From Dastarcus helophoroides (Eukaryota; Arthropoda; Insecta; Coleoptera; Bothrideridae), in contig CM053337.1 in assembly GCA_028583605.1 (NCBI GenBank), positions 19,798,488 to 19,862,487 of the forward strand: a stretch of DNA of 64,000 bases. Direction: 5' to 3'. Shown here piece by piece: positions 43,516 through 55,959 of the stretch; positions within the stretch are counted from its first letter, which is position 1, and each line of letters starts with the position of its first letter. Under the pieces are notes generated by a model. It was not told the DNA's origin, did not search any database, and was given only the letters and a program-made list of their open reading frames with translations. The position numbers were made by a program, and so were the translations under genes.

Positions 43516-44682
43516 TTAATTATCCAATATTTTGAAAAAATACTCCAATTCAAGGACAGTGTCAGTAGGTAGATCAGTGCAATGTATGGCGTTTCTATAT
43601 TTGTCGACCCCAAATTGAGCCCTCAAGGTGTAAGGCCTTATTTGTCGCGCGATATCAGAGTCAGAGGGCCCAGCAAACTTCCTAAACTCCTGATGTACTT
43701 TCATCTCGGGATGTTTCCCTCCAATTTCCAAAGCGACCAAAGGCCCATCGATAAAACTCAGCATAAGAGCATGAAAATCAGCCACGACTCCTTTATAAAC
43801 TTCCAAAAATTCATCAGCGTTCGCATTACTCAAATAAAACATCTGCATCGCCGTAATCTTGAATTCCGACTCGTTAATAGCCTTCAATATATGCCCTAGT
43901 TTACCCTCTTTAATCGCATGGGGTTTGATAACGCAACACGTGGTATTTTCCAAAAGCACCGTAGTCTCCGGCGGCCTTTTATTAATCCCTTCAGGGAAGA
44001 AGAAACAAGCTTCCTTCTTGGCGGCAGCAATATCCTCTGGCGAATGAAACCCATTCGACGCCTTCTGCTGCCCATAGATCGCCCTCAAACACGTCGGATC
44101 GCTCTTCCGAGCTTCGATAGGGTCTACAGGCCCGCAAATCTTCTTAAATCGCTCAATAGCGTCAACCCCAACTAATTCCAACGCCACAATCGGCCCGGAC
44201 ACCACATGCTCCAACACAAACGGTAAAAACGAGTCACCTTTCTTGGATTCATACAAATCGAGCGCCTCTTTACGATTGAGGTTACACATGCGCATGCGGA
44301 TGATTTGAAATTCCCGCTGCTCGATATCGGTGATGACGTCGCCTAGTTTATTCATAGCGGACGGTTTGATGATGGCCACGGTGTGCTCTTTGGTTCTGCT
44401 GATTATGTCTCTGGTGTGGCAGTCGGCGTAATCTAGAATTTTGATTTGTCTGCTGTAGATTCTGACGATGTTACCGACGAACATGTCGCGCTTGGTGACC
44501 CCTTGGCAAGTGGATCGTTTTAAGTATACTCTGTCCAGTCCTCTGTCCCATAATTCTAGGGTGTTGTCGCACGGGTAATAGTTCAAGAGCAGTTTTTTTT
44601 CTAGGAAGTCGTCGAAATCGTAGTATTCTGCGATGAAAGTCAACTTGTCTCGATAATCGTATTCATCCAAGTTGCGGGCCAT
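43516..44682 (-). CDS. NME7: Nucleoside diphosphate kinase homolog 7 (NME7-like), single exon
   Basis: 388 residues, close to the family length of about 375-390. A DM10 domain covers about residues 1-92. It is followed by two NDK domains at about 98-230 ('HTVAIIKPSAM', 'SGPIVALEL', 'NGFHSPED') and 246-383 ('CCVIKPHAIKEGKLG', 'DGPLVALEI', 'NAIHCTD'). The phosphohistidine positions H213 and H367 are both present. Family knowledge: NME7 is an axonemal/centrosomal protein linked to gamma-tubulin and cilia; catalytic activity of the two NDK units varies. The whole protein is in one uninterrupted exon. The start ATG at 44682 follows a CCATTCCAG run that could be a splice acceptor for a 5' UTR exon. 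It is convergent with the pikachurin-like gene. Identity is very firm from DM10 plus the tandem NDK architecture. Confidence 0.95.
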   Translation of the reverse strand: MARNLDEYDYRDKLTFIAEYYDFDDFLEKKLLLNYYPCDNTLELWDRGLDRVYLKRSTCQGVTKRDMFVGNIVRIYSRQIKILDYADCHTRDIISRTKEHTVAIIKPSAMNKLGDVITDIEQREFQIIRMRMCNLNRKEALDLYESKKGDSFLPFVLEHVVSGPIVALELVGVDAIERFKKICGPVDPIEARKSDPTCLRAIYGQQKASNGFHSPEDIAAAKKEACFFFPEGINKRPPETTVLLENTTCCVIKPHAIKEGKLGHILKAINESEFKITAMQMFYLSNANADEFLEVYKGVVADFHALMLSFIDGPLVALEIGGKHPEMKVHQEFRKFAGPSDSDIARQIRPYTLRAQFGVDKYRNAIHCTDLPTDTVLELEYFFKILDN

Positions 44683-45000
44683 TTTTTCTGGAATGGGAAC
44701 GTATTTAAAACGATTTTAAAAATGCTGGATGCGAAAGCACATGACAGGATATTGACAATTGTCTCTTAGGCGGCAAAGTTTTAGAGAATTTGAAATTCTA
44801 ATGAAATGAGAATATCATAAAACATTCACCTATAGTTTCAAAGTAATTGGGCGACATCTGTGATCGAAGAATTTATTTTTTTTGAAAGTTGAAAGTCTCA
44901 ATTTAGAAAATTTTTATCAGAATTGTTTGTAAACAAGTTCTTTTTTGTAATGTCAACATACAAAAATTATCAAATTCTCAATTTCAATACTTCTTTACCC
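44683..45000. other. Upstream flank of the NME7-like gene
   Basis: AT-rich. Read on the minus strand it holds no clear TATA box. The palindrome GACAATTGTC lies at about 44755-44764. No RFX X-box was found by eye. Confidence 0.3.
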
Positions 45001-46620
45001 TTTTACTCATTCCTATGAAGGCGTAGAATGGAAACAAAAAAATATCTGTTTAGAAAGTTCGTGATGAATTCCACTTTCAGCTCGAAATTACGACTTTAAT
45101 CTCAACATTTCCAGAAAAAGATCGATATTTTGGTGATTAAATTTAGAAATTACTGAACGCACCCTACTACAGTTGGAAAAGGGGTGTAGTGGCACGCAAC
45201 TGTCATTTACCTAACTGAACCACAGAATATAGAAATGTCGAGATTAAAGTCGAAATTTCGACCTAATATTTGAAATTTCGACTCTAATCTAGAAATTTAA
45301 AGAAAAGAGTCGAATTTCTAAAAAAAGGTCCGAGATTTCGATATTAAAGTCGAAATTTCGGAAAAAAAAAATTAAATTTGAAGTTTAAAGTAGAAATTGC
45401 GAGATTAACGTAGAAACTACTAGAAAAAGTCTAAATTTCGAGATTAAAGTGGAATTTCAGAGAAAAAACTCGAAATTTCGAAATTAAAGTCAAAATTTCG
45501 ACTTTTAACTCGAAATTTCCATTTTTTTTAATGAAGTCCTTTCTACTACGCCCTTCGTACTTTTCAAATTCCTGATACTAAATTGATTTTATAATTTGTT
45601 TCGACTTTAATCTCCAAATTTCGAGAAAAAGGTCAATATTTTGGTGATTAAAAATAGAAATTACTGAACGCACCCTTTTGCCAACTGTCAGTTGGAAAAG
45701 GGGTGTAGTGGCACGCAACTGTCATCTACCTAACTGAACCATAGAATATAGAAATTTCGAAATTGAAATCGATATTTTGACTTTAAATTGGAAATTTCAA
45801 CTTTAATCTCGAAATTTCAAGGAAAGTGTCGAATTTCCGAGAAAAAAGTCCGAGTTTCGAGTTTAAAGTCGAAATTACTAGAAAAAGTCTAAATTTCGAG
45901 ATTAAAATTGAATTTCAGAGAAAAAACTCGAAATTTCGAGATTAAAGTCAAAATTTCGACTTTTAACTCGAAATTCCCATTTTTTTTAATGAAGTCTTTT
46001 CTACGCCCTTCGTACTTTCCAAATTTCTGATACTAAATTGATTTTATAATTTGTTTCGACTTAAAACTCGAAATATGAGATGAAACTCGAGATTTTGAGG
46101 TTAAGTCAGTATATTCACTGTTAAGTCAAAATTTCGAAAAAAAAAATTAAAATTTCGAAAAAAAGCCAAAATTTCGGAAAAAAGCCGAAATTTCGAAAAA
46201 AAAGTCGAAATTTCAAGTTTAAATTGAAATTTCGAGATTAAAGTCGAAACTCCTAAAAAAAAATCTAAATTTCGAGATTAAAGTCGAATTTCTAAAAAAA
46301 AAACCGAAATTTCGAGATTAAACTCAAAATTCCTATTCCCTCTTCGTACTTTCCAAATTCCTGACACTAAATTTATTTTATAATTTGTTTCGACTTGAAA
46401 TTCGAAATTTGGGATTAAACTCGAAATTTGAGGTTAAACTCGACATTTCGAGTATTCGAGATTATACAGGATTTCCACTTTTAAATCGAAATTTCGGGAA
46501 AAAACCGCAATTTCAACCTAAGCCTCAGAATTTCAACAAAAAAGTCGAAATTTCAAGATGAAAGTCGAATTTAATCTTAAACTTAAAAAAAAAATATTTG
46601 TCGAGTTCCTTCCTACGCCT
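45001..46620. repeat. Degenerate satellite of TCGAAATTTCGAGATTAAAG type with ~500-bp higher-order copies
   Basis: Palindromic-core units (tcgaaatttcga) alternate with a 'gaacgcacccta...cagttggaaaaggggtgtag...ctgaaccatagaatatag' block at about 45155 and 45665. The 'cgcccttcgtactttccaaa' block occurs at about 45545, 46008 and 46335. No coding content. Confidence 0.85.
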
Positions 46621-48000
46621 TCGTAGAAATTTAAGGAATGTTCGATGGTTTTTTATTGTGTCAACTTTCGCTCTTTGTTTTCCTCGGTTAAGGGCCATCT
46701 GTGTTTAGATTTCAAAAATGTCATAGCTTTACGACATTCATGGGCCCTTCTCAATAGACCGTTTTTACGTTCGAGCCGCCCCAGCATCATACCCGCCACT
46801 GCATTTATAGTATTTGGTAGGCGCCTACTCTACTTTTACACATTTGAACTACTGGCTACTTTGTCTGTGACACATTTGAAATATTTTTAAATTCAAATAA
46901 ATGGAGGTAATTACATTCAACGTTTTTGATTGTAAATGAGAGGCGAATTTCAAGTATAAACCATTATCTAATAAGCACAGTATAGTCTCTGTTAATAAGT
47001 ATTACGGGTAGTCCAATAAGAAGTAAATATGTAGTAAAAACATGTTCGCTGAATGAATGCTTTTATGAAAATATCTACGTTTTTAGTACACGTACCTTCA
47101 AACATCATTTTTGTCGATTTAACTTGTTCTAAGTAGAACAGTTTCACATAGCAGATGTAATTTAGTTGTAAGCACTACATCAAACAAATAAACACTAGAA
47201 AATACAACGAATAAATATGAAAAGGTATTTTGTTTATTGAGGTTAAGTCAGCTGTTGGTGTTGGACGGTGTTGCCACATATTTAAACTAGAGCACTGAAC
47301 TAGACACTGCGACATATAATTAAATCCATAGAGGTTTTTACTTCTTTTCCACATCGGCAATTAAACAAACAATTACGGAATAAGTATTTCGCCAGCAGAA
47401 CTGGCATTTTCAAGAGCACCTATCTTAATTGATTAGCAAAGGAAACACCGACTTCATCTGCATTGAGATTCAAATTGGGGTAAAACCTTCTTTGGACATA
47501 TTTAAAGGTAACTTCCGTACATACACGGTTATATATACCACAAATATTACCGTGCGTTATTTTATTACCTATTAGCCGCCTAAAACTTTTATTTAGTGAT
47601 TGAACACGTGACACACGTATTAATACATTCACTACAAACTTATAAACAAAAATATTTACTTTATTTAGGTAAAAAATCCAAAGTCGTAGAAAGGACATCG
47701 ATTTGAAAACAAACCGTTTAGAAATTTAGAGTTTTAAATCGAAATGTCCATTTTAATCACAAAATTGTAGGAATCGGGGGCCTCAGATATTATTATTTCA
47801 TTCAGTTTAACTCTTTATTTCTCATAAACTTTTTTATAACTACAGAAAAAATCTTGTTGCAACCACAGAAACTTAAAACATCATTACTACTACTGATGTC
47901 CGAATGGCAGAGCAGGGATCTGCTTCACGTCAGATGTGACGCTGACAGTGCGCCAAATTCAAATTTAAATACCACAAAATATTGACTTTTTCTTCACGAA
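46621..48000. repeat. Gene-free region with a dispersed repeat
   Basis: 47345-47510 (cggcaattaaacaaacaatt ... tcgccagcagaactggcatt ... ggtaaaaccttctttgga) matches 53205-53355. The rest shows no gene; the 81-92-codon frames lack motifs. Confidence 0.6.
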
Positions 48001-49380
48001 GACGTAGAAAGGACATCAATTAAAAATAATTTTATTTTTAGAAATAGACTTTTTTTCTCCAAATTTCTACTTTTTCGAGAAATTTCTAGATGAAAATCGA
48101 AATTTCGACTTTGATCTTGAAATTTTGACCTTTTTTTCTCGACATTTCGACTTCAATTTTGACATTTCGATTTAATCTTGACATTTTGACTTCAATCTCG
48201 AAACTTTGACTTTTCTCTATAAATTTGAAGATTAAAATCAAAATTCCAAGATTAAAGTCGAAATTCCAAAACTGAAGTTGAATTTTCGAGAAAAAAGTGG
48301 AAATTTCGAAAAAAAATTCGAAATTGCAAAATAATTTTTTTTTAAACATGTGCTTTCTACGCCTTTAAAAGTCAAAACGTCGACTTTAAACTCGAAGTTT
48401 TGACTTTTTTCTCAGATTTTGGCTTTAATCTTGGAATTTTTACTGTTAGCTCGAAATTAGTAGAAAAAAGTCGAAAATTCTAGAAAAAAGTCAAAATTTC
48501 AAGATCAAAGACCAAATTTCGAATTTAATCTCGGAATTTCAAGAAAAAAGTCGAAATTTCGAGAAAGGAGTTTAAATTCCAAGTCGAAATTTCAAGATTA
48601 AAGTCAAAATGTCGACTTCGAACTCGAAATTTCGAACGTTTTTCTCAAAAATTCGACTTTATCTTGCAATTCCAAGAAAAACGTCGAAATTTTGGTTATC
48701 AAAAATTAAAATTACTGAACGCACCCTACAGTCAATTGTCAATATTGAATGGTAAGGGATTTGGTGTGGCACAACTGTCATCTGTCTAATCTAACCATAG
48801 AATATAAAAATTTCGATTTTCACCTCGAAATTTTGAAGGAAATCTCGAAATTTCGATGAAACAGTTGAAATTTCGAGGTTAAAGTCGAAATTTCGTGAAA
48901 AAAGTTGAAATTTTGTAAAAAAAAATCAAAATTTTGAGATTAAATCCAAAATTTCGAGATTAAATCCAAAATTTCGAGATCAACTTCGAATTTTCGAGAA
49001 AAAGTCGACATTTCAATATTAACGTCGAAGTTTTGAGAAAAAAGTCGAAATCGTCGAAATCTCGAGATAAAGTCGAAATTTCGCAAAAAAACCGAAATTT
49101 CAAACATTGATTTATAAAAATTTTTCTTTAGAAATTTCAAGTTTAAAGTCGAAATTTTGCTTTTTTTGGAAATTACGAAATTAAACCGGAAATCTCTACT
49201 TTAATCTTGAAATTTCGCAAAAAAACCGAAATTTCAAGATTACAGTAGAGATTTCCGGTTTGATTTCGTAATTTCCAAAAAAAGCAAAATTTCGACTTTA
49301 AACTTGAAATTTCTAAAGAAAAATTTTTATAAATCAATGTTTTTTCTACTCCAAAAAAAGCAAAAAACAAAGCAAACAAT
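48001..49380. repeat. Degenerate satellite of TCGAAATTTCGA type
   Basis: Same family as 45001-46620, including the 'actgaacgcaccctacagtc ... gaatataaaa' block at 48715-48805. Near 49160-49310 a large hairpin is formed by 'gaaatttctttagaaatttcaag...' and its inverse (arms about 49140-49200 and 49250-49320). Confidence 0.85.
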
Positions 49381-49630
49381 AAATATAAGTAAGTCTTGGA
49401 TCTTTATAATTATAAATAATTAATTTAAATATAAATAATAATGTTTAAAATCGAAGAAAAAACTTGCAGTCAAACTACAATGTGTAGGTTTCAATTTTGA
49501 ATCGCCCGCTATTTATTTATTATTTGAAGTTGGCAATGCGATGTCAACGTCAATTGGGGCTGCGCGGAGTATCTATGGCTCAACCGCGCCCTAGCGGAAT
49601 TACAGATTACTAAAAAGACAGTTAGAAATG

Positions 49631-49936
49631 TATGATTGTTCGGGTTGATTGAAGTTAGTCGCCGGTCCCGCGTTTTGTTATTGTTTGTACGTTAAAATTA
49701 ATAAAGTTTCTTATAAAATCTTTGTGCTGAAATTATTGCGACCTGCCACGCAGAGGTTGGACAGTTGTTACCCCCACTGTGTCAATTCTTGATATGGTAC
49801 AGTGTGTGGAAGCTTAAACGGGGTAGGTCGTAGCGAACGTAACATCAAGAGTTTGACAACAACTTTATTACTTTTTAATGTAAGAAAATACAAAAATGTG
49901 GGACTGGCGACTAACTCAGCCAGCCCGAACAATATA
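49631..49936. mobile_element. Nested MITE with ~37-bp TIRs
   Basis: The left arm (tatgattgttcgggttgatt ... agtcgccggtccc) and right arm (gggactggcgactaactcag ... ccgaacaatata) are inverted copies. ~305 bp with no ORF, inserted inside the larger TIR element. Confidence 0.75.
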
Positions 49937-50622
49937 GATCACAAAACATATATATTAAGAAGACAGGGTACATAGAATTATACCACAACACGTTGACAGG
50001 AACGGGTAGTATGTATATGTATGTAAATATATGCACATACGTCTTCTTCTTCCTTTACTTGATGAAGGACTTTCTCAATTTATATTTGCCCAGACATTCA
50101 CTATTATTAATAGATTGTCGAAATAAAATTCGATTTCTGAATTATTCATTTATTTTCCAAACCAAGCAATATTACATTTTAAATGATAATATGTGGTTAA
50201 ACTTTACAATAAATTTACATAACAAAATATTTGAAAACAATGTTGTCATAAATAATAAGAAGATAAAAAATCACCAAAAGTGTACATTGTTACATACATT
50301 TTTCATTGCAGAAAGATTAGCCCTTGTATTTTTTATTTTAAATCTGTTTTGAAACTTTAGAAGTAACATTGCGATGAATTTGGTACATTTTTGATTCTTC
50401 TACAGTCAAATTCTGCCTCAGATTTACCAATTTGGTAACAACATTCCTGTTTGACTTTTCGAGAGAAAAGAAAATTGATTAATATGAGACATTTTTGAGC
50501 AGTTTGTGCCTTTTTGTAAGTAATTATGATCTAATACTATATTCCTTGCAACGTTGCTTCCATTTAGACTAATAACAGCTTCATTTTAGATAGACTCGAT
50601 AAACTCGAAGTTGAAAGCACAT

Positions 50623-50832
50623 TTAAGTCATTTTGATTTGCTTGTTTAGGCATACGAGAGGCTTTAAAATTTTCTGACAACTATTTAAATAATCTGATTC
50701 ATCAAAATGGTCATCACAGCTACTATAATTTTCACAAGAAAAGTAGGAAAAACCAGAAGACCCGAAACAGTACCTTGACCATGAAAAGTTTTTTTTTATA
50801 ATCATCACTAATGATATAAGTATAACATGCAT
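50623..50832 (-). pseudogene. THAP-like C-terminal fragment inside the TIR element
   Basis: The minus-strand frame encodes 'SSCDDHFDESDYLNSCQKIL' followed by KP, which resembles the second half of a THAP zinc finger (C-x2-H-F-x3-D-[FY] ... LKP). I found no complete first half upstream and no following transposase core. It is consistent with a decayed P-superfamily transposase but rests on a short motif. Confidence 0.35.
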
Positions 50833-51785
50833 TCTTAGAGGAAAGGTATTTGCATGAATGATTTATCTTACCGATAGTAGATGAAACTGTTATTAAGTTG
50901 GATAAAATTGAAAATAACCAAGTGATCTATAAAATCAGATTTCCAATTGGCAAATGTAAACTTAACGCTATAAGAAAAAGCAATCACCCATCGATGTATG
51001 CTACACAAACCTATTGCCACCTAAAACAAAATAAAAAATTGGAGAAGTTGTGATTACGGTAAAGTAAACGTACCTGTAACATATCTTCATTAGAGTCGAA
51101 CTTCCTACCCATAAAATGGACTCGTTTTAAACATAAAAAGCTAATAAGTCTAAAAAATAACATAACCCATTAAAGTATAATAAAGCATAGTTTGTGGCTG
51201 CTTTATTAATTCACTATGAAAGTAACAGAAGGTGATATAAATAACCACTTACGACAATATGCAACAGCATAAAACCGCGATAAGTAAATAAAAAATAAAA
51301 CCTAGTAAACGAAACCCTAAAATAACAGAAATTAACGAAGTTGACATTATTTGCATTATCATTTATCACAGACATGCCCATCACTTTGTAATTATCTGCT
51401 TCAATAAGCGCATCAAAAATATCTTCTGTCTAACTTGATTATGAATACAAATTGTATAATACTCTTTCTTTTTAATTGCTTTGCAGCGTCACCAACGGGG
51501 CGGAGGTGAACTACTAGTTGAAGTTGACGTGTTGCCAAGGTCATGTATTAAATTTCACCCCCATGATATAGATCTAATCTCCAAGGACAACTACTCTTCT
51601 TTTCCCGCCAGGACGCGGTCGAGCCATCTATGCTTCGCGTCACCCTGAATTGACGTTGACGTACTGCCAACTTCAAATATGAACAATTGGCGGGCTATTC
51701 AAAATTTAAACCTACAAGTGTATAATTACCAATATAGAAGCAAAAAGGACGGTTGGCACTTTAACTAGTAATTTTACTGTATATG

Positions 51786-52357
51786 CAGTGTTGCCAGTGG
51801 TAGCAAAATTCCGCTATTGGTAGCGACTTTTGAAGCGTTTAGCGGCGGCGACGATAAAGTAGCGGAATTTTGAGGTCACCCAAACGTTAACATTTTATTT
51901 TTTAAAAACGAGTCAAGGGTAAATAAACTATTTGAAATACTTACATAACGATTCATCCAATGGTGCCATCTGACAGAGAGCAATTAACAACAATTTTACG
52001 TGTAGAAAGTCAATCACAATCATTGCAGAAATCTTTAGAAAATTTGATTTTTATTTTTTCCATGGAAAAATATGTATTTCCCCGAAGATACTATGTTACT
52101 TGACGACTTTGAAGCCATTTAAAATAGCTCTCAGCTAGGGTGCTAGTTCTTTTTTAGTCTTAGTTAGTAATATTTGTTTTAAAGGTAAACGAAAGCTTTT
52201 TTATATCTTTGGCTTTAATTACTCTCCGAAGGTAAAAAGAATATATTTATTCTTCAAAGTCAAGTTTTTTGTAGAATTCTCTGTCATTTCTGTGTTGGGT
52301 AGCGGCAGGTAGCGGAATTTTAGAGATCCGGTTGGCATTGAACCATTGGCAACACTG
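51786..52357. mobile_element. Small TIR element, ~570 bp
   Basis: The ends read CAGTGTTGCCAGTGGT and, inverted, CAGTGTTGCCAATGGT. Just inside both are 'tagcggaatttt' motifs. No transposase. I could not match target duplications at the edges. Confidence 0.65.
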
Positions 52358-52469
52358 TTTGTGACTGTACAATTAGTGATATAGATATAATGCAGGATCA
52401 GTCATACAATAAATAAGTTTGGTTAAGTTCACAAATGACAAATATTTTTGATAAGGAATTCTATAAAAA

Positions 52470-52970
52470 GGAGATGCATAGGTAACGTAATTTGTCAAAT
52501 GAAAATGGGACTGATTTCCACCCACTAATATCAGCGGCCTCTATTGTGTATCACCAGTAAGTATTGTGCAAAAACTGTAAAATGAGAGTTTAAATTCTAC
52601 CTACTGAAGCAGTGAATGGCAGTAGTTGTAGGTATAATGTATCCAGTCGGTCACATCAGTGTCATGTTAAACTTTTCTTGGGCTTTTCCTAGGAAAGCGT
52701 GTCTAGAACATCCTTTATTCATCTTTTAGTCAGTAAGAAGCTTCCACCGTTGAACTTTAAACTATTGCAATCTATTAGGCACAAAACATATATCTATTAG
52801 GTGTACGTTGTAACTACTCGTTTCGCAATATTTGATCTACGATTAAATAGAATTCTGTGATGCATGGCTTGCGAATTAATAGATTGCGTTGCGAACAGTG
52901 GAAGATTTTCAATCCCATTTTAAAAGCACTGCCTAACGCAACCTTACCTTCCAGATAACCATAATTTTTG
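52470..52970 (-). repeat. Dispersed repeat, copy 2 (inverted relative to 23540)
   Basis: Reverse-complement match over the full length to 23540-24005, with scattered substitutions. This copy has extra sequence near 52740-52800, so the two differ by indels. Confidence 0.8.
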
Positions 52971-53165
52971 AAAAAATTCTCATGCCACACCTCTAATATA
53001 TAAACTAAAAATAATTACAATTTAGAAATATTTCATTATTTTTAAATTTGCAATCCTTTCTTTGACAAAATGTCCAACGCCTGCGGCCCCGTTTTAACTC
53101 CCACAAATGTTTCTACTAATCATCAGATGGCACTGGCGCAGATATTTTACTTTGTTGTAAATTGT
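52971..53165. other. Spacer between repeats
   Basis: AT-rich, nothing recognised. Confidence 0.3.
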
Positions 53166-53170
53166 GGTTA

Positions 53171-53359
53171 AATCCAAAGAAGGTTTCACCCCTTTACTAC
53201 ATCGGCAATTAAATAAATAATTAGGCGATACGTATTTCGCCAGCAGAACTGGCATTTTCATGCGTACTAATCTAAAAATATTAGCAAAAGATGCATCGAC
53301 GTCATCTGCATTGAGATTCAATTACCGATGTGGTAAAGGGGTGAAACCTTCTTTAGACT
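53171..53359. repeat. Fold-back element with 40-bp arms
   Basis: The arm 53171-53210 (aatccaaagaaggtttcacc ... tcggcaatt) pairs with 53320-53359. The centre carries 'tcgccagcagaactggcatt', shared with 47345-47510. Confidence 0.75.
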
Positions 53360-53394
53360 TAATCACAAGCCACAGTGTTTAGTTCAGTGCTTTA

Positions 53395-53570
53395 GTAAAT
53401 TGTGGAACTGTGCGTAAAATAATATTAGTGAATTGTTTAACAAACTGATTTTTATTAAATAGTAAAACTTAAATTACCGTATATTTTGGTACGTTATTGG
53501 TATTTGGACTTTTCATCGTAGTTTTGTCAGAATTGCCGTATATATCGGTAATTACGATACGTATGGCAAC
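53395..53570 (+). repeat. Dispersed repeat, inverted copy at 62745-62905
   Basis: Contains 'aattgtggaactgtgcg', 'aaattaccgtatattttggt' and 'tcagaattgccgtatata'. The reverse complement of the same order is seen at 62745-62905. Confidence 0.65.
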
Positions 53571-53939
53571 GCTGCTTCCAGAAACTATATTGTTAAATTG
53601 TTAAGTTACTAACGGCACAGAATACGTTTAATATTTTTAATATATACAGCGTCGTATTGGATAATTAATAAATAAATACACCAATTATCTTTTAACTAAC
53701 CTGTTTCTTCGCTGCCATGGAACATTCCTTTTTATTTTGTCTGTTTCAAAATTTTGGTTGATTGACACGATCACAGAGTTCGTGTGTAAATTTTTATTTA
53801 TATTTATTTCAGATTACGAGGGATCAAAAATACGACCGTTGAGAATGAGGAAATCACCAAAGGAAATAAATAAGGCTCATTGTGAGACTACTATTGATTA
53901 AACTTTATTAAAGTTCACTATTAATGAATAAACAGACGA

Positions 53940-54385
53940 AAATAATTAGAGGACCAGATATACACGCAACGTATTAAGAAGGTTGCGTCATTTGCAGGTG
54001 ACCTCTAGGAGTCAATAGCTCAACTATAGAACATTTTATATTAATTAATACCTTTATTACATTTATGAAAGGCAACAATTCGAGAAAACCTTAAAATTGA
54101 AAGGCTTACCGGATAAATAAACAGGTAAAAGTAATAAGAGGACCAGATATACACGAAACGTATTAAAAAAGTTGCCTTATTCGCAGATGACCTCTAGGAG
54201 TCAATAGCTTAACTATAGAACATTTTATTATTTTTATTAACTATTACCTTTATTACATTTATAGAAGGAAACATTTCGAGAAAACCTTAAAATTGAAAAG
54301 CTTACCGGATAAACAGGTAAAAATAATTAGAGGACCAAATATACACAAAACGTATTAAAAAGGTTGCCTCACGGGGGTTCTACTT
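53940..54385 (+). repeat. ~190-bp tandem repeat, 2.3 copies
   Basis: 'agaggaccagatatacac' recurs near 53948, 54138 and 54329. The units include gtgacctctaggagtcaata and 'cgagaaaaccttaaaattga'. Confidence 0.85.
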
Positions 54386-55950
54386 TGGCACGAAATTCAA
54401 ATATACTGTTTGTAGCGCCCTCCCTCGCAGTAACCGGAACTATCGCCCATTTATACATATATATGTAAATTAAATATATGTGTATAGTTCCTAAATTTGT
54501 GTGCGGTGGCGCCTGAGAACGTAAACAAATTTAACTATCGTTGGATTTGGATGAAACGGAGGACGAAAACATCAGTCATCTTCGAGCAAAATTTTAAATA
54601 GTGTTGAAAATAAGGTAAGTGATCTCTACGAGGATTACTGGTAAGTAGAAAATGTTATTTATTTGTAGAAATGAAGTATTAATCGGAATGACATCCCCGA
54701 CTTCGGGAAAAAACTGCTGAATCCCAAGCTGCCGGAATGTTTATAGAAATGGCGACTATAATAATAAACAGTTTTGTGATTACCAAAAGCAAAATAAGAA
54801 AAAGGTAACATTTTAAAAAACAAATTTAATGTAATCCCAATATGCACTGTTTGCACATTGACAAAGTTAATAATGCTAAAATTTACTTCTAACGTTTTGT
54901 AAAATATCTAGGAATTTGTCTGATCGTTTGCTTAATAATATGACGGAGACTATTATATATGATACTTTCTTTCTAATGAGAATATTATTATTACTACTTT
55001 ACAGTGATAAATAAATGTATCCAAAATATCTTATTAGTGCCCTAACAAATGCCTCCAGATTAAATGTAATTTATGGACTTTGTCAACATGCAAATGGAGC
55101 ATACATGGACCTCGTTAACATTAAAACCTACTTTTTTTTTATTTTTGTCTTTGATGATTAGATATTCAACTAAGGGATTCAAGATATTTCATTTGAAAAA
55201 AAAGAATTGAGGTTTTTTCTGACCTCCTGTAGTGAGCAAAATGCAAAATCGATCTGTTTCGGCAGGCACACCCCCTCAGTAGTAAGAAAATTGTACCCTA
55301 AAAGGTGTCAAACTTTCAACAAAAATCAACCAGAAATTATGTTGAAAAACTTTTCGCTGCTTTACTTGATTTATTTTAGTTAAATTCACTATCCAGTATA
55401 TTATAGGTCATCTGTATCAATATTTAACTTCTAGAGAAATCTAGAAGCAGTTGAACTGATAAATATATTTTAAAATTATTACAAATATTTAAATATGAAC
55501 TTATATACTTGTATGAATATACATATTTAATAAAAATATTTAATGTTAAAATGGCAGTTTATTTTTTTACACCTCATACTTGAAATTGTTTTGAAATTTC
55601 CATTCACGTTGGTCACTTTTGTTTAATCTTTAAAAACAGTAGTGCAATCCAACTGAATGGACATTTCAAAACAGTTTAAAATTAATTTTGGATTTAAATT
55701 TATAAGTCGGTAATACAGGGTAACTGCAACGTGGCTACAGTCGATAATACAGGTTCCTAATTTTATTGTAATAGTTCCGGTCCCTGCGTGGGATGGCCGT
55801 TTTCAAAATAAAAAGCACAGAGTTGACACTCTTAACCTTTCTCTATGATTATTATTAATTATTCGCATTGTTTTGTTAATTGTTACATCAAAATCAGCTT
55901 TGTTCTAAATTTTGGAGTTTTATTTCTAGTAGTTCGCTTTTTTTGTCATT
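54386..55950. other. Gene-free region
   Basis: A moderately GC-rich piece at 54395-54560 ends in 'aaaataag|gtaagt' near 54614 and could be an untranslated first exon of something, but no coding exon follows. Otherwise AT-rich, nothing recognised. Confidence 0.3.
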
Positions 55951-55959
55951 ATACTGACC

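Larger units (their letters stand above)
49483..51716. mobile_element. ~2.2-kb DNA transposon with ~110-bp terminal inverted repeats
   Basis: The left TIR (49483-49597: tgtaggtttcaattttgaat ... tatggctcaaccgcgcc) and right TIR (51606-51716, ending attcaaaatttaaacctaca) are inverted and clearly homologous, including gaagttggca and gtcaacgtcaatt. The interior holds a nested MITE and a THAP-like fragment. Flanking target duplications could not be fixed. Confidence 0.8.

Noticed and set aside
49993..50352. 119-codon plus-strand frame inside the TIR element
   Set aside because: Ile/Asn/Phe-rich composition typical of AT-rich DNA and no recognisable transposase motif.
54540..54616. Possible first exon with donor 'aataag|gtaagt'
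   Set aside because: No coding exon follows on the plus strand within reach, so it cannot be supported from sequence alone.
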